Shown: one piece after another, positions 11,173 to 19,825 of the stretch
How positions within the stretch are numbered: the stretch's first letter is position 1
Layout: the number at the start of each line of letters is the position of its first letter
Assembly (NCBI GenBank): GCA_023381515.1
Contig: JAMCQI010000100.1
Span: 1 to 64,000, forward strand
DNA: 64,000 nucleotides
Source: Chloroflexota bacterium
GTDB taxonomy: Bacteria > Chloroflexota > Anaerolineae > UBA4142
Direction: 5' to 3'
Notes under the pieces: model-generated
What the model was told of the DNA's origin: nothing
The model's input: the letters and a program-made list of their open reading frames with translations, nothing else
Databases searched by the model: none
Translations under genes and position numbers: made by a program

Positions 11173-11700
11173 TCATGGCTTTTGTCGTGACTTCGAGTCC
11201 TCTCGGATTCTTCCCCCCTTCGGAAGCTTCAAGTACCCATCTCTTCCCAGTGCGCGGAACACTTCGTCTTGCGCTTCAACTGGAATGTAGTACATCCCAC
11301 CCGTGTCCTCCCAGACAATGTGCACAACCCAGTAATCTACCCTTGGCCTGAAATGCCTCACAAATTCCTGCGATTGCTGTGCCTCGACTGTCCAAATTGC
11401 CTTCACAGCGCCGATCCTAGGGCTAGTGGTAGTAAGGGTCTTTATTGAAACGGGCTCTCCGAAAATCTTTACATCTACCTCATGCTCAGTAATTCGGAGC
11501 CCCGTTTCGACGTTCTCCTTCCCAAATCGCACGATTAGAAGTGATACCAAGATTCTCTCTCGCCAGGAGCCAACCTCCATCCCGACTTTGCCGCCGCGGG
11601 AACAATCTCTTTCAGCATAGTGAAACAAATGGGGTAAGCGGTGTTGGATTTTCTCCACAAGCTCGTTGTCATCGAAGAGCTCTTGGATCCTGTGGGGCAC
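11173..11700 (-). CDS. ThaI-like type II restriction endonuclease
   Basis: 175 aa from a GTG start at 11700. The overall sequence (IQELFDDNELVEKIQHRLPH; GKVGMEVGSWRERILVSLL; EVDVKIFGEPVSIKT; GGMYYIPVEAQDEVF) matches my memory of the ThaI family, whose type member cuts CG/CG. EVDVK followed by VSIK supplies the acidic residues and lysine of a PD-(D/E)XK core. It is upstream of the methyltransferase in the same orientation. The specificity is by family resemblance only. Confidence 0.65.
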   Translation of the reverse strand: MPHRIQELFDDNELVEKIQHRLPHLFHYAERDCSRGGKVGMEVGSWRERILVSLLIVRFGKENVETGLRITEHEVDVKIFGEPVSIKTLTTTSPRIGAVKAIWTVEAQQSQEFVRHFRPRVDYWVVHIVWEDTGGMYYIPVEAQDEVFRALGRDGYLKLPKGGRIREDSKSRQKP

Positions 11701-11947
11701 CCAAGCAACCCCCTGAGGGAAGTTAAGGCGCGCGGATAAAACGCGTATTCATCGCTGATTATATCCCTAGCGACTGGAATAGACAAACGACTTAATCCCA
11801 TCAAGTAGCAATCACATCTTCCAGGAAAAGTGGTGTTATGATTGAGTCCGCCCGCCAGTTCAGGGCAAAAACAATGTTTGCAGGGACGACCGCAGAATTG
11901 TCGCTACGGGTCTTGAGCAGGAAGCTCGAAGGTTTAAGGACAAGAAA
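11701..11947. other. Divergent intergenic region between endonuclease and thioesterase genes
   Basis: Promoters for both directions must lie here. It is more AT-rich than its flanks. A TATGAT at 11836 could be a -10 box for the rightward gene, but no matching -35 box is convincing. No gene is seen. Confidence 0.4.
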
Positions 11948-13222
11948 ATGAGCCTAACCACTGAACAGGTTCCTCCGATCCTCGAACGAAGGATTCTTGC
12001 GCCAGCGTCCGCTCTGGTAGATGAGAGCGTACGCATCCAGGTTGTTGGCCTGGAGCCTTTCCAGATCGTGACCGTGCGAGCGGCGATGCAGACCAGAGGA
12101 CGTTACTGGTGGGAATCCCATGCTGCTTTCCAGACGGATGCGCAAGGCACCATCGATTTGAGCTCCCAAAAACCTCAATCGGGCACGTATGACGAGACCG
12201 ACCCGATGGGACTATTCTGGTCGATGTCGTTCAAACCCGCGAAGGAGATGGAAGCAATCGCCGCGATTGTTCCTCCTTTGCCGAAGGGTACTGTGAGACT
12301 CAGCGTGGAGGTGGACGGCCAGGTGATCGCCTGGACCGATATTGTCCGCAGTATCCTGTCTCCGGGTGTCAGCGCCACTCGCGTGCGAGATAATGGCCTG
12401 GCGGGGATCCTCTTCCGGCCAGCCGGGCAAGGCCCATTTCCTACAGTCGTCGTGCTTGGTGGAAGCAGTGGGGGGCTCGGACGAGAGGCGCGATACGGCG
12501 CTCTCCTTGCCTCACATGGATTTGCCGTGCTGGCTCTCGCTTATTTCCATGACGGGGATTTGCCCAAAGAGCTCGTCGAAATCCCATTGGAGTATTTCGA
12601 AAAGGCCATTGCGTGGCTACGGTCGCATGCGGAGGTCAAGCCCGACGCGTTGGGAGTAGTGGGTTTTTCTCGCGGGGGTGAACTCGCTCTCATTCTCGGT
12701 GCAACCTTTCCCGCGATACGGCGTGTGGTCGCCTATGTCCCGAGTGATCGAGTCAACCCGGGTATTGGGAACAGAATGCGGCAAATGGTCTTGCCGAGTG
12801 ATAGCAACTTCTGGGCTAACCCATTGATGTCGGAAGATATCTACAGCACCTCGGCGACGGTACCCGCGTGGCTGTGGCGCGGCCACAGGCTCCCTTACAC
12901 CAGTATTCCGGTCGAGAGAATTAATGGGCCCACTCTGCTGATTTCTGGGAAGGAAGACGAGGTATGGCCTTCTGCGCGCATGTGCGACCAGATCGCCAAG
13001 AGGCTGGAAGCCTGCCAACATCCCTATGCGTTCAAGCATTTGAGTTATGATCGCGCCGGTCACGCAATCTCAGCCCCATACACACCGACCACGATTACGG
13101 AGGTTCCACATCCGATTACTGGCGTGATGGTACATCTCGGCGGCACCGCGGCAGGCAACGCGTTTGTGAGTGAAGATTCATGGCGCAATGTTTTGCAGTT
13201 CTTGGAGAGCGGTCGAGTTTAA
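11948..13222 (+). CDS. Acyl-CoA thioesterase/BAAT-family alpha/beta hydrolase
   Basis: 424 aa. The N-terminal beta-sandwich (residues 15-130) matches the acyl-CoA thioester hydrolase/bile-acid-CoA:amino-acid N-acyltransferase N-domain; the C-terminal part is an alpha/beta hydrolase. The triad is visible: nucleophile in VVGFSRGGE (Ser near residue 240), acid in SGKEDEVWPS (Asp near residue 337) and His in DRAGHAI (near residue 373). Serine rather than cysteine at the nucleophile position favours thioesterase over N-acyltransferase activity. The start follows AAGGA at 11937-11941. Confidence 0.85.
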   Translation: MSLTTEQVPPILERRILAPASALVDESVRIQVVGLEPFQIVTVRAAMQTRGRYWWESHAAFQTDAQGTIDLSSQKPQSGTYDETDPMGLFWSMSFKPAKEMEAIAAIVPPLPKGTVRLSVEVDGQVIAWTDIVRSILSPGVSATRVRDNGLAGILFRPAGQGPFPTVVVLGGSSGGLGREARYGALLASHGFAVLALAYFHDGDLPKELVEIPLEYFEKAIAWLRSHAEVKPDALGVVGFSRGGELALILGATFPAIRRVVAYVPSDRVNPGIGNRMRQMVLPSDSNFWANPLMSEDIYSTSATVPAWLWRGHRLPYTSIPVERINGPTLLISGKEDEVWPSARMCDQIAKRLEACQHPYAFKHLSYDRAGHAISAPYTPTTITEVPHPITGVMVHLGGTAAGNAFVSEDSWRNVLQFLESGRV

Positions 13223-13257
13223 TCTGGGGGCGCAGAAATATGGTAGAACGAACATGC

Positions 13258-13297
13258 AAAAAAAGCCGGGCACCGAATAACCATTCGGATGCCCGGC
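13258..13297 (-). terminator. Strong minus-strand terminator (of the former acyl-CoA dehydrogenase gene)
   Basis: A 14-bp stem with one bulge (13265-13278 with 13283-13297) and loop AACC is followed on the minus strand by seven T (13258-13264). It lies about 80 bases after the stop of the truncated acyl-CoA dehydrogenase fragment and could also serve the thioesterase gene from the other side. Confidence 0.8.
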
Positions 13298-13375
13298 CCG
13301 CCCTAGTACAGGGCAATCTCTCCGGCCTGCCGCTCTGCCTGGCCCTACCAATTCGTCTGGACGATCCAGAATCTC

Positions 13376-13571
13376 TCAGGCCACTTGCTTCAGGATATTC
13401 CGCGCAATCACCATCCGCAGGATCTCGTTCGTCCCTTCGCCGATGAGCGTCAAGCGATTGTCGCGATAGTAGCGTTCGACGGGGAAATCCCGGAGATAGC
13501 CGGCGCCGCCATGAATTTGAATCGCTTTCGAGCAGGCCCGGTCGGCGGCTTCAGAGGCATTGAGCTTGGCC
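13376..13571 (-). pseudogene. 3' fragment of an acyl-CoA dehydrogenase gene
   Basis: The frame encodes about the last 64 residues of an acyl-CoA dehydrogenase ([20 protein letters not shown] onward, including [13 protein letters not shown]). The complete gene is at 28435-29586. Bases 13491-13571 are identical to 28550-28630; bases 13381-13490 differ from the complete gene at about 14 positions, mostly silent. Homology stops abruptly at 13571/28630. The fragment keeps a strong terminator downstream, suggesting this is the original 3' end of a gene that has been split. Confidence 0.88.
13491..13571 (-). repeat. Left copy of an 81-bp exact direct repeat bounding the island
   Basis: Identical to 28550-28630 in the same orientation, both inside acyl-CoA dehydrogenase coding sequence. 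Possible attachment-site core or recombination scar. Confidence 0.85.
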
Positions 13572-13690
13572 TTTGGTGAAGGCATCTATTAGCCACAGGA
13601 TGCTGTACCAGCAGGCGACCGCGACCGCGACATTTTGGGTCCGAAGATGGGTTTCATCCATCTCTGAATGTTCGCAGAGTATTTTCCTAA

Positions 13691-13718
13691 TTGACATTAA
13701 GCGGACGGTCGATATAAT
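13691..13718 (+). promoter_or_regulatory. Consensus promoter of the histidine-kinase operon
   Basis: TTGACA (13691-13696), 16-bp spacer, TATAAT (13713-13718). Both hexamers match the sigma-70 consensus exactly. The leader to the kinase ATG is about 135 bases. Confidence 0.85.
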
Positions 13719-13857
13719 GGGAGGTGTCCTCTGCTCCTCATTCGATTGCGACTCCCCTGGGATAGGCAGCTCAAAGGGGAACTACTCAGCTTACAGCTCC
13801 GTCTATTAGATACCGACAGGCGCTTCTCAGCCACAGCCACTTGCTGCAAAGGAGCTC

Positions 13858-15000
13858 ATGTTGGTTTCCCTCGACTTGCGAGTAACTCTCTTTGCCCTCA
13901 CCACTGGATGGGCAATTTCCCTCGTTCTCGCCGTTTGGCTTTGTAAGCATCTGTCGCGAAGAGCGAAGGCGCTGCTTCCAGATCCCGTCGATATGCAATT
14001 GGCAATCGAGCGGGCTCCGTTCGGATTAATGGTACTGGGCCCCAACAACCTCTGCCGTTACTCGAACCCATCGGCCCAGCGTATGCTGGGATTGGCAGTC
14101 TACCCCTGCGTGTTGCCAAACGTCGATTGGACAGTCCTTCTCGAAGAGGACCGCGTGGCCCTGAGGCGAGAACATATCGGTACCGGTCGCTTTCGCAATT
14201 CTCCGAATGGAACAGCGCAAGTAATCCGCTGGTGGGTAACGGCTTGCGGCGAGGCAGACCTGGTCTTTCTCTTGGATACCGAATCATCTTTGCGAACAGA
14301 ACAACCCTCCAACAACTTGCTGAACGACCTGAGTCACGAACTTCGCACGCCTTTGGCCACGATTTTGACACATATGGAAGTTCTCCGCCCGCCGGAAGTG
14401 GCGGAAGAGACTCGACGGCAATCGGTCGATCTCATACTCCAGGAGCTCAAGCGAATGACCCGCCTTGTGCACAATCTTCTTGAGCTGGGGCACCTAGATA
14501 CAGGATCGGGAATTGAGCGACGGCCGGTGGAGATCCTCGCGTTGGCTCAAGACGTGGTCACGCAGGTCATGGCCCAAGCAACAGAGCGAGGGATTGGAGT
14601 CGACCTGCAGGTGGATACACCCCTGCCGTTTGTGATAGGGGATGCTGATAGGCTGAGACAGGTATTCCTCAATCTGCTCGACAACGCCATCAAGTACTCT
14701 CGAGCCGGTGACAACGTGAGGTTCACTCTTAACCCTGACAGCGCCTCAAGGAGCGTCATTTGCGAAATTCGCGACACTGGGCCGGGCATTCCGGCCGAAC
14801 ATCTGCCCAAGATTACGCGCCGCTTTTACCGGGTCGCTTCGGAAGAGATCGCCGGAAGCGGTCTGGGGCTGGCGCTGGTGAGTGAGATCCTGATGCACCA
14901 TGGGAGCAAGCTGGAGATCATCAGTCAGAGTGAAGGCGCCGATACAGGCACCCGCGTTCGTTTTGCCCTGCCCGCGATCTCTGAAAAGGAGGGAAACTGA
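13858..15000 (+). CDS. Sensor histidine kinase
   Basis: 380 aa. One N-terminal transmembrane helix (residues 9-29) and almost no extracellular part; then a PAS-like domain (about 45-145), a dimerisation/phosphoacceptor domain with LSHELRTPL (His near residue 158) and an ATPase domain with NLLDNAIKYS, DTGPGIP and GSGLGLAL (N, G1 and G2 boxes). The architecture resembles PhoR. With no sensor loop of its own, the ligand must be intracellular, membrane-borne or supplied by a partner; the next gene, overlapping by one base, encodes a secreted or anchored protein and is a candidate. AAAGGAG precedes the ATG. Confidence 0.93.
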   Translation: MLVSLDLRVTLFALTTGWAISLVLAVWLCKHLSRRAKALLPDPVDMQLAIERAPFGLMVLGPNNLCRYSNPSAQRMLGLAVYPCVLPNVDWTVLLEEDRVALRREHIGTGRFRNSPNGTAQVIRWWVTACGEADLVFLLDTESSLRTEQPSNNLLNDLSHELRTPLATILTHMEVLRPPEVAEETRRQSVDLILQELKRMTRLVHNLLELGHLDTGSGIERRPVEILALAQDVVTQVMAQATERGIGVDLQVDTPLPFVIGDADRLRQVFLNLLDNAIKYSRAGDNVRFTLNPDSASRSVICEIRDTGPGIPAEHLPKITRRFYRVASEEIAGSGLGLALVSEILMHHGSKLEIISQSEGADTGTRVRFALPAISEKEGN

Positions 15001-16475
15001 TGCCGACCCCGTTGACGACCGTTCGAAAAATCGGGTTGCCGCTCCTCTTTCTCGTGGCTCTCTTGGGAGGATACTGGCTCTCGCCCATCGATGGTCAGAT
15101 CGTCGTGGCTCTGGGCGGATCGGCGCCCTCCTCGCTTTGGCCTCAGATGCGCGTGGATCCTCCCACCTCATACCCCGGGCAGCCTGTTACAATTCAAGTG
15201 ACAGACAACGTCCCATGGGCGAACGTGCGACTCACAGTTGCGGGCAAATCCATTCAGGTAAAAGACTGGTGGTCCAATCCTGGAGGTACCTGGACCTGGC
15301 AATGGGTTATTGCGGCGCCAGATGCACAAGCCACCACATTGGTTTTCTATCACTCATGCCAGAGTGGCTGCGTCAAGAGGGGCACCGCCGTTCTGGGCAC
15401 AAATCTGCCCCAGCTCGCTGTCAACGCAACTCCTACGAAACTGGGAGTCGTTTTCGCAGATCCAAAGCGAGACTGGCATGGTCGCAGCGGATGGGATGTG
15501 GAGTTGACCTATGCGCGAATGGCCGAGCGCGAGTATTGGGGCGTGGATGACCTTGCGGAACGGGTTGGACAAGCCACGGCCAACGGCCTGCGGGTCTTGG
15601 TGCGGGTTGACTATGCCCAAGGCCAAAGCCTGCCCCCGCGGAACGATTATGTGGCACTTGGCGAATACCTTGACTATTTGAGGCGCCTCGCGCGGGATGA
15701 TCGTCTGCGGGACGTTTACGGCTACTTCATCGGCAGCAGTTTCAACGAGTTAGCAAGCAACTCGGCATCGCCCGATCGACCTGTGACGCCTGAATGGTAT
15801 GCCCGACTCTTCAACGGCTATGGCGAGGCGCCTTCCCGCACAGATAATGTTGTTCAGGTCATGCGCAACGAGAACCGACAGGCCGAGATACTGGTCGGCC
15901 CAATTCGACCCTGGAGTCAAGAGCAGAACGGCGCACTGCGTTTTTCCATCGACGTTCCCTGGCTCAACTACATGAACACGTTGGTAGCAGACCTAGACGA
16001 AGGAGCGCGATCCAAGGCGGCAAGCGGTGTTCCCTTTGTGGCACCCGACGGCTTCGCTGTTCAGGCGCCTGGACGCCCGGATGCCCCAGAATTATCCGGG
16101 CAGCCCGCCTCGGAAGAGCCGCGCACTGATGTGCATCGCCAAGGCTGGGGCGACTCCGAGGCAGGATTTCGCGTCTATCGAGATTGGTTGGCAATCGTCA
16201 ATTCCTACCCGAGTACTAGAGGGCTACCCCTTTACATCACCTCCACAAATACCTTCGCCCCTGATGACAATGTGCCGCCGGCGCAGAACTATCCTCCGGG
16301 CTGGCTGACGGCCGCGCTTGGCGAAATCAATTCACAACCGCAGATTCGGGCGCTCTGCTGGTTCGTGGACAGCGACCTCTCCGGCGATCCCGAGTGGAAT
16401 TGGTTCAGCCTTTTCAAGCATCCAGGTCAGCTTGCAGACGCTTCCGCAGAATTTGACCTGCTACTCCAACGCTGA
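15000..16475 (+). CDS. Secreted or membrane-anchored protein with barrel-like domain, in two-component operon
   Basis: 491 aa. The ATG overlaps the kinase stop (TGATG), so translation is coupled. Residues 10-27 form a signal anchor. A short beta-domain follows (residues 50-130, PPTSYPGQPVTIQVTD). Residues 140 to the end read like a TIM-barrel of the glycoside-hydrolase type (NGLRVLVRVDYAQGQ; YGYFIGSSFNELASN; LCWFVDSDLSGDPEWNW), but no clear pair of catalytic glutamates is visible. Lying between a kinase without a sensor domain and its regulator, it may be an extracellular ligand sensor. That role is inference. Confidence 0.7.
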   Translation: MPTPLTTVRKIGLPLLFLVALLGGYWLSPIDGQIVVALGGSAPSSLWPQMRVDPPTSYPGQPVTIQVTDNVPWANVRLTVAGKSIQVKDWWSNPGGTWTWQWVIAAPDAQATTLVFYHSCQSGCVKRGTAVLGTNLPQLAVNATPTKLGVVFADPKRDWHGRSGWDVELTYARMAEREYWGVDDLAERVGQATANGLRVLVRVDYAQGQSLPPRNDYVALGEYLDYLRRLARDDRLRDVYGYFIGSSFNELASNSASPDRPVTPEWYARLFNGYGEAPSRTDNVVQVMRNENRQAEILVGPIRPWSQEQNGALRFSIDVPWLNYMNTLVADLDEGARSKAASGVPFVAPDGFAVQAPGRPDAPELSGQPASEEPRTDVHRQGWGDSEAGFRVYRDWLAIVNSYPSTRGLPLYITSTNTFAPDDNVPPAQNYPPGWLTAALGEINSQPQIRALCWFVDSDLSGDPEWNWFSLFKHPGQLADASAEFDLLLQR

Positions 16476-16490
16476 ACAGCGGTAGGCTTA

Positions 16491-17123
16491 ATGTCTAAAT
16501 CAGTCCGCGTCCTGTTAGCAGACGATCATCCCGCGCTAAGGGTCGGCCTGCGCGTGCTATTGGAACGGGCCGCTGACATTACTGTGGTTAGCGAGGTTGG
16601 AGGTGGAAAAGATGCCCTCGCTCAGATCGAGGCGTTGCATCCAGATGTAGTCGTGCTGGACTGTCAGTTGCCCGATATGGAAGGGACGGCTGTCGCAGCG
16701 GAGGTGAAGCGGCGCGGCTACTCAACCCGGATCTTGGCTCTCAGCGCCTACAGTGGTGAACGGTATCTGCGTGGAATGATCGACGCGGGTGCGGTGGGTT
16801 ATCTTCTGAAGGATGAAGCGTCGGAAAGAATAGTAGAAGCAGTCCGAGCAGCAGCCAGGGGAGAAGCATGCTTCAGCCCTTCGGTCGCGGCGAAGATCAC
16901 TGCTTGGGCCCGCGGTGCACAACAGAAACGCCACGGCTTGACAGAGAGGGAGCTGGAGGTACTGCAGCTTGTGGCCGCGGGCAAGACGAACAAAGAGATC
17001 GGCAAAATGCTCGGGATCAGTGAGAAGGCAGCGGAGAAGCATGTAAGCGGAATACTGACAAAGCTAGGCGTGCCCTCACGAGCGGCTGCAGCCGCCTGGG
17101 CGGCGCGGGAGGGACTGGGGTAG
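16491..17123 (+). CDS. NarL/LuxR-family response regulator
   Basis: 210 aa. Receiver domain with DDHPALR acid pair, phosphoacceptor Asp in VVLDCQLPDMEG (near residue 55), conserved Ser/Lys in LSAY and LLKDEA; then a LuxR-type HTH (LTERELEVLQLVAAGKTNKEIGK, ISEKAAEKHVSGILTKLG). Expected partner of the kinase in the same operon. The TAG stop lies at the edge of an inverted-repeat operator that recurs at two further promoters in the island, so autoregulated or downstream control by this protein is likely. Confidence 0.93.
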   Translation: MSKSVRVLLADDHPALRVGLRVLLERAADITVVSEVGGGKDALAQIEALHPDVVVLDCQLPDMEGTAVAAEVKRRGYSTRILALSAYSGERYLRGMIDAGAVGYLLKDEASERIVEAVRAAARGEACFSPSVAAKITAWARGAQQKRHGLTERELEVLQLVAAGKTNKEIGKMLGISEKAAEKHVSGILTKLGVPSRAAAAAWAAREGLG

Positions 17124-17186
17124 GGAAACCCCTACTGAAAGTGTAGGGATTTCCCCATTGCTTGGACAGCCCCGAGGTGTTATGCT
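17121..17186 (+). promoter_or_regulatory. Regulon promoter A: inverted-repeat operator plus -35/-10
   Basis: Operator GGGAAACCCCTAC (17123-17135), 7-base spacer, GTAGGGATTTCCC (17143-17155); the arms pair at 12 of 13 positions. Two bases (CA) later comes TTGCTT (17158-17163), a 17-bp spacer and TATGCT (17181-17186). The same geometry recurs at 25266-25329 and 27244-27307. An operator ending 2 bases before the -35 box is the position expected of an activator touching RNA polymerase. Confidence 0.8.
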
Positions 17187-17236
17187 GGCAGCGCCGCCAG
17201 AACCTGGGGAGCACCAAGTTACGGAGGAGGCAGAGA

Positions 17237-17362
17237 ATGCGAAAGAGACTAATCGCTGGACTGGCCTCCTTGATCCTGATTTTCGCCGCAACGGGTGTCT
17301 CGGTGCTCTCTGGAGCGGCATCCCTCCCACGGGGCTCAGGGCAACCCCCTGCGACCAATTAG
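17237..17362 (+). CDS. Small secreted or membrane peptide
   Basis: 41 aa. GGAGGAGG (17223-17230) precedes the ATG by 6 bases. The product is a basic N-terminus, a hydrophobic core (LIAGLASLILIFAATGVSVL) and a short tail (SGAASLPRGSGQPPATN). It could be a short exported peptide or the leftover signal region of a decayed secreted gene. It is the first gene after promoter A, which makes a signalling peptide worth considering. Confidence 0.45.
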   Translation: MRKRLIAGLASLILIFAATGVSVLSGAASLPRGSGQPPATN

Positions 17363-17684
17363 CTATCCGCCGCGGTCGGGGTTTCTGCTCGCTGCTACCG
17401 GGTAGACCGATCCCGGTTGGAGCATCGTGCGAGGCCAGACGTTGATCCCCGGTGAGCCGGGCGTCAGACTTCTCGCAGGCGTGATCGCAGCCGACCTGGC
17501 AAGGAGGTGGAGACTTGCCCGGTGGAGTCGCAGTTCGACCGAGATCGAACCGCTTCCATCGCCGCCGGGACACCCGGCTAATGCAACTCATTCCAGAGAA
17601 TATTATATACAAGGAGGTTGCGATTCCAAAAGCGGACCAGTGGCTACCTTCAAGTCACGAATTCAATGAGACAAGGAGGACACT
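17363..17684. other. 322-base stretch, no convincing gene
   Basis: Two strong Shine-Dalgarno-like sites occur (AAGGAGG at 17610-17616 and AAGGAGG at 17672-17678); the second serves the next gene, while the first has only a TTG directly adjoining and no convincing frame. The rest may be a decayed gene. Confidence 0.4.
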
Positions 17685-18335
17685 GTGCTTCTGACTTGCC
17701 ACCTCAAACAACGGCGCTCGGTACTCGCTGCTTTGGCCGCAGTCGGCCTGTTACTGCTCACGATTTCTGGAGCCTTTGCATTTGCGGATACGTACATCAC
17801 CGCCTACAACCTGAGCACGTCGGACCCGACCTATGGCCCTTTTGATGGCTCGATCTGGGCTTCCAATGTCATTAACGGCACCTATCAGTACCTTCAAGCA
17901 GAGAATGATAGTATTGCTTGGACCAGCGCGGCGGCGACGAGGGTAGATTTAGATTTTGCTTGGGTCGCTCCGACGTTTCACGTTTTTCAATATGGCACAG
18001 CTAACTGCGCGGCTCCGTACGACTATGACGGTTACTTTGAATCCAGTCAAGCCGATGCCTGGGTTCAATCGAAGAATGCAACCTGCTCCGGAGGGGATAC
18101 CTGGCCAATCAATGAAGCGCGCGTGACTTGGCCTGCGGGCGAAGTTACATCGTCACATAGCTTTTATGGTGGGGCTGAGTTTGCCTACCACTATAATGGC
18201 TCTGCAATGTACCCTTACACGGGTAAAGTCTCCAATGACATCTATTTCGGCAACATCTCTGAAAGAAAAGACCAAATTGGCAGTGGGACCTGGTGCTTCG
18301 ATAGCCATTCGAACCCCAACCTCTGGAGATGCTAA
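17685..18335 (+). CDS. Secreted Cys/Tyr/Trp-rich protein, cassette A first gene
   Basis: 216 aa from a GTG start preceded by AAGGAGG. Signal peptide with cleavage likely after AFAFA (about residue 34). The mature part is rich in aromatic residues, beta-like and holds four cysteines. The segment CSGG...INEARVTW...SFYGGAEF resembles CSGE...NNELRIW...TYYAGAEY in the protein at 25373, so the two are paralogues. No known family recognised. Followed 42 bases later by a second secreted protein gene. Confidence 0.75.
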   Translation: MLLTCHLKQRRSVLAALAAVGLLLLTISGAFAFADTYITAYNLSTSDPTYGPFDGSIWASNVINGTYQYLQAENDSIAWTSAAATRVDLDFAWVAPTFHVFQYGTANCAAPYDYDGYFESSQADAWVQSKNATCSGGDTWPINEARVTWPAGEVTSSHSFYGGAEFAYHYNGSAMYPYTGKVSNDIYFGNISERKDQIGSGTWCFDSHSNPNLWRC

Positions 18336-18377
18336 CCGGCCTCTCTTAACGCTAGACCCATGAAAGGAGTCTTTCTC

Positions 18378-19136
18378 GTGAACAAGCTAACTGTGCGCTT
18401 TGTGCTGACGGGGCTAAGTGTTGTCATCGCGTTGCTTGCTCCGGCTCCATGGTCGAGTTCTAGCTCTGCACAGGCCGGTACTCAAACGAACCATGGCGCT
18501 CTGAACCGCATGCAGTATGACTACGCGGTCACGGAAGATGGAAATGGCAACTTTGTCGTGACTTATCAGTATCCCAGGAATTCGAAAGAAGACATAGCCC
18601 TCGCAGCGGACTCTCTAAATCAGGCCGCAGCCCAGTTTGCAACCGACGGCGCTCCTTTTAAGGCCACATTGGTGTTCAAGCAGCCACTTGCGAGTGAGGA
18701 GTTTCGAGCCCTGATTCATAAGGCAGACTTGGCTCCTACTGGAAGCATCATGCGGGGAGTTGGTACAGACGGAGACGTTGTGAAACTGGGAGTGCCCCCT
18801 GTGTGGGCGCGGGATGGGGCCGGCCACCCGATTATTGGCAAACCGGACATCGGCGGTAACCCTCTCGACACGGACGGGCTGGCTCGATTCATCACGGGCA
18901 AGCGCCAAGTTCGTCCCATTGGCGTAATCAGCACTGATGTCGTCCTCGATGGAAACATGTTTGCGCAGGTGCGCCAAGATGCGCACATATATACGATTGA
19001 CGTTATGCAGCAAGTGCTCCTGAACATGATGAGAGAAAAGTACCCTGACGTGTCAAGGGATAAGATTCAAATTCAGTGGTCCATACTTTATCCGGCGCTC
19101 GAGCGAACCAGCATTGCACCGAAAGTAACACCGTGA
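18378..19136 (+). CDS. Secreted protein, cassette A second gene
   Basis: 252 aa from a GTG at 18378. An in-frame ATG at 18360 lies upstream, but the AAAGGAG box (18363-18369) falls inside that extension and 8 bases before the GTG, which decides the start. Signal peptide (NKLTVRFVLTGLSVVIALLA). Paralogue of the protein at 26035: KATLVFKQPLASEEFRALI and DGDVVKLGVPP align with RAIVTFRHPVLLNEFRTWA and DGSRVTLGAVPS. No known domain recognised. Confidence 0.75.
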   Translation: MNKLTVRFVLTGLSVVIALLAPAPWSSSSSAQAGTQTNHGALNRMQYDYAVTEDGNGNFVVTYQYPRNSKEDIALAADSLNQAAAQFATDGAPFKATLVFKQPLASEEFRALIHKADLAPTGSIMRGVGTDGDVVKLGVPPVWARDGAGHPIIGKPDIGGNPLDTDGLARFITGKRQVRPIGVISTDVVLDGNMFAQVRQDAHIYTIDVMQQVLLNMMREKYPDVSRDKIQIQWSILYPALERTSIAPKVTP

Positions 19137-19177
19137 TGTGTGTAGCAGAATCAATTCCAGGAAGAGAAGAGGATGCA

Positions 19178-19261
19178 ATGAAACCTCCTCGGGCTGCTAT
19201 GACCTGGGGAGGTTTTATTGCATCGGTGGTGTTTACTGCCCTAAGGCTCATCGGTGTATAA
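19178..19261 (+). CDS. Possible 27-residue membrane peptide
   Basis: MKPPRAAMTWGGFIASVVF continues with TALRLIGV and stops. It has a purine-rich leader (GAAGAGAAGAGG) 5 bases before the ATG and one hydrophobic segment. Too short to be sure. Confidence 0.3.
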   Translation: MKPPRAAMTWGGFIASVVFTALRLIGV

Positions 19262-19321
19262 TACATCTCAAGGCAACCGCGACATTGCATTGCCCCATTA
19301 CACTTGCTAACAGGTTGAAGG

Positions 19322-19825
19322 ATGATGAGAAAAGTGCTTTGGGAGCGTCGTCGTCTCCTGCTTGTAGCCATTGGCCTGCTGCTTGTCTGCGTCTGGCTTT
19401 TTCCGGTATGGCATTTCAATCCTTTCACGGGCACCTACACCTATGATCCGCGCTGGGACCGGCCTGGTCTGCTTGTCACGTTTGATCGCCCCGATGAGCG
19501 ATTGCTAGAAGTGCTCAACCGGCAGATTGCCAGGGATGGCACCTATCCGCCGGGAGCATCGGCGAAAACCACAAAGGTTGAGCTCACCCAGGTCAGGATG
19601 GAGCTTTACACGGATTGGTATCCCACCACCACTGTCACGGCTGTCCTACATTATGCGGATGGGAGTTCCAGAATAATGGATTTCAGCTTCCACGGTACAG
19701 GTGGGGCAGGACTGGAAGTGGGAAGTTTTGCAGTCGCGTACTTCAACACATATGCCCGTTTAGGTCATTGTTTCGAGGCCGCGCCAACAGCCTCCTATTG
19801 TGATGCGAATCCCGCTAGTCCATAA
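19322..19825 (+). CDS. Membrane-anchored hypothetical protein
   Basis: 167 aa. TTGAAGG precedes two tandem ATG codons. A basic N-terminus and a helix (residues 10-28, RLLLVAIGLLLVCVWLFPVW) anchor a domain of about 135 residues outside the membrane that ends with two cysteines. No family recognised. Same strand as the secreted cassette upstream. Confidence 0.6.
   Translation: MMRKVLWERRRLLLVAIGLLLVCVWLFPVWHFNPFTGTYTYDPRWDRPGLLVTFDRPDERLLEVLNRQIARDGTYPPGASAKTTKVELTQVRMELYTDWYPTTTVTAVLHYADGSSRIMDFSFHGTGGAGLEVGSFAVAYFNTYARLGHCFEAAPTASYCDANPASP

Noticed and set aside
13572..13690. Possible gene fragment just right of the left island repeat
   Set aside because: A short minus-strand frame can be translated but matches nothing recognisable and has no start signals.
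17123..17155. Operator A read as a terminator of the regulator gene
   Set aside because: The inverted repeat starts in the stop codon, but no T-tract follows, and the same repeat stands at a fixed distance before two other promoters.
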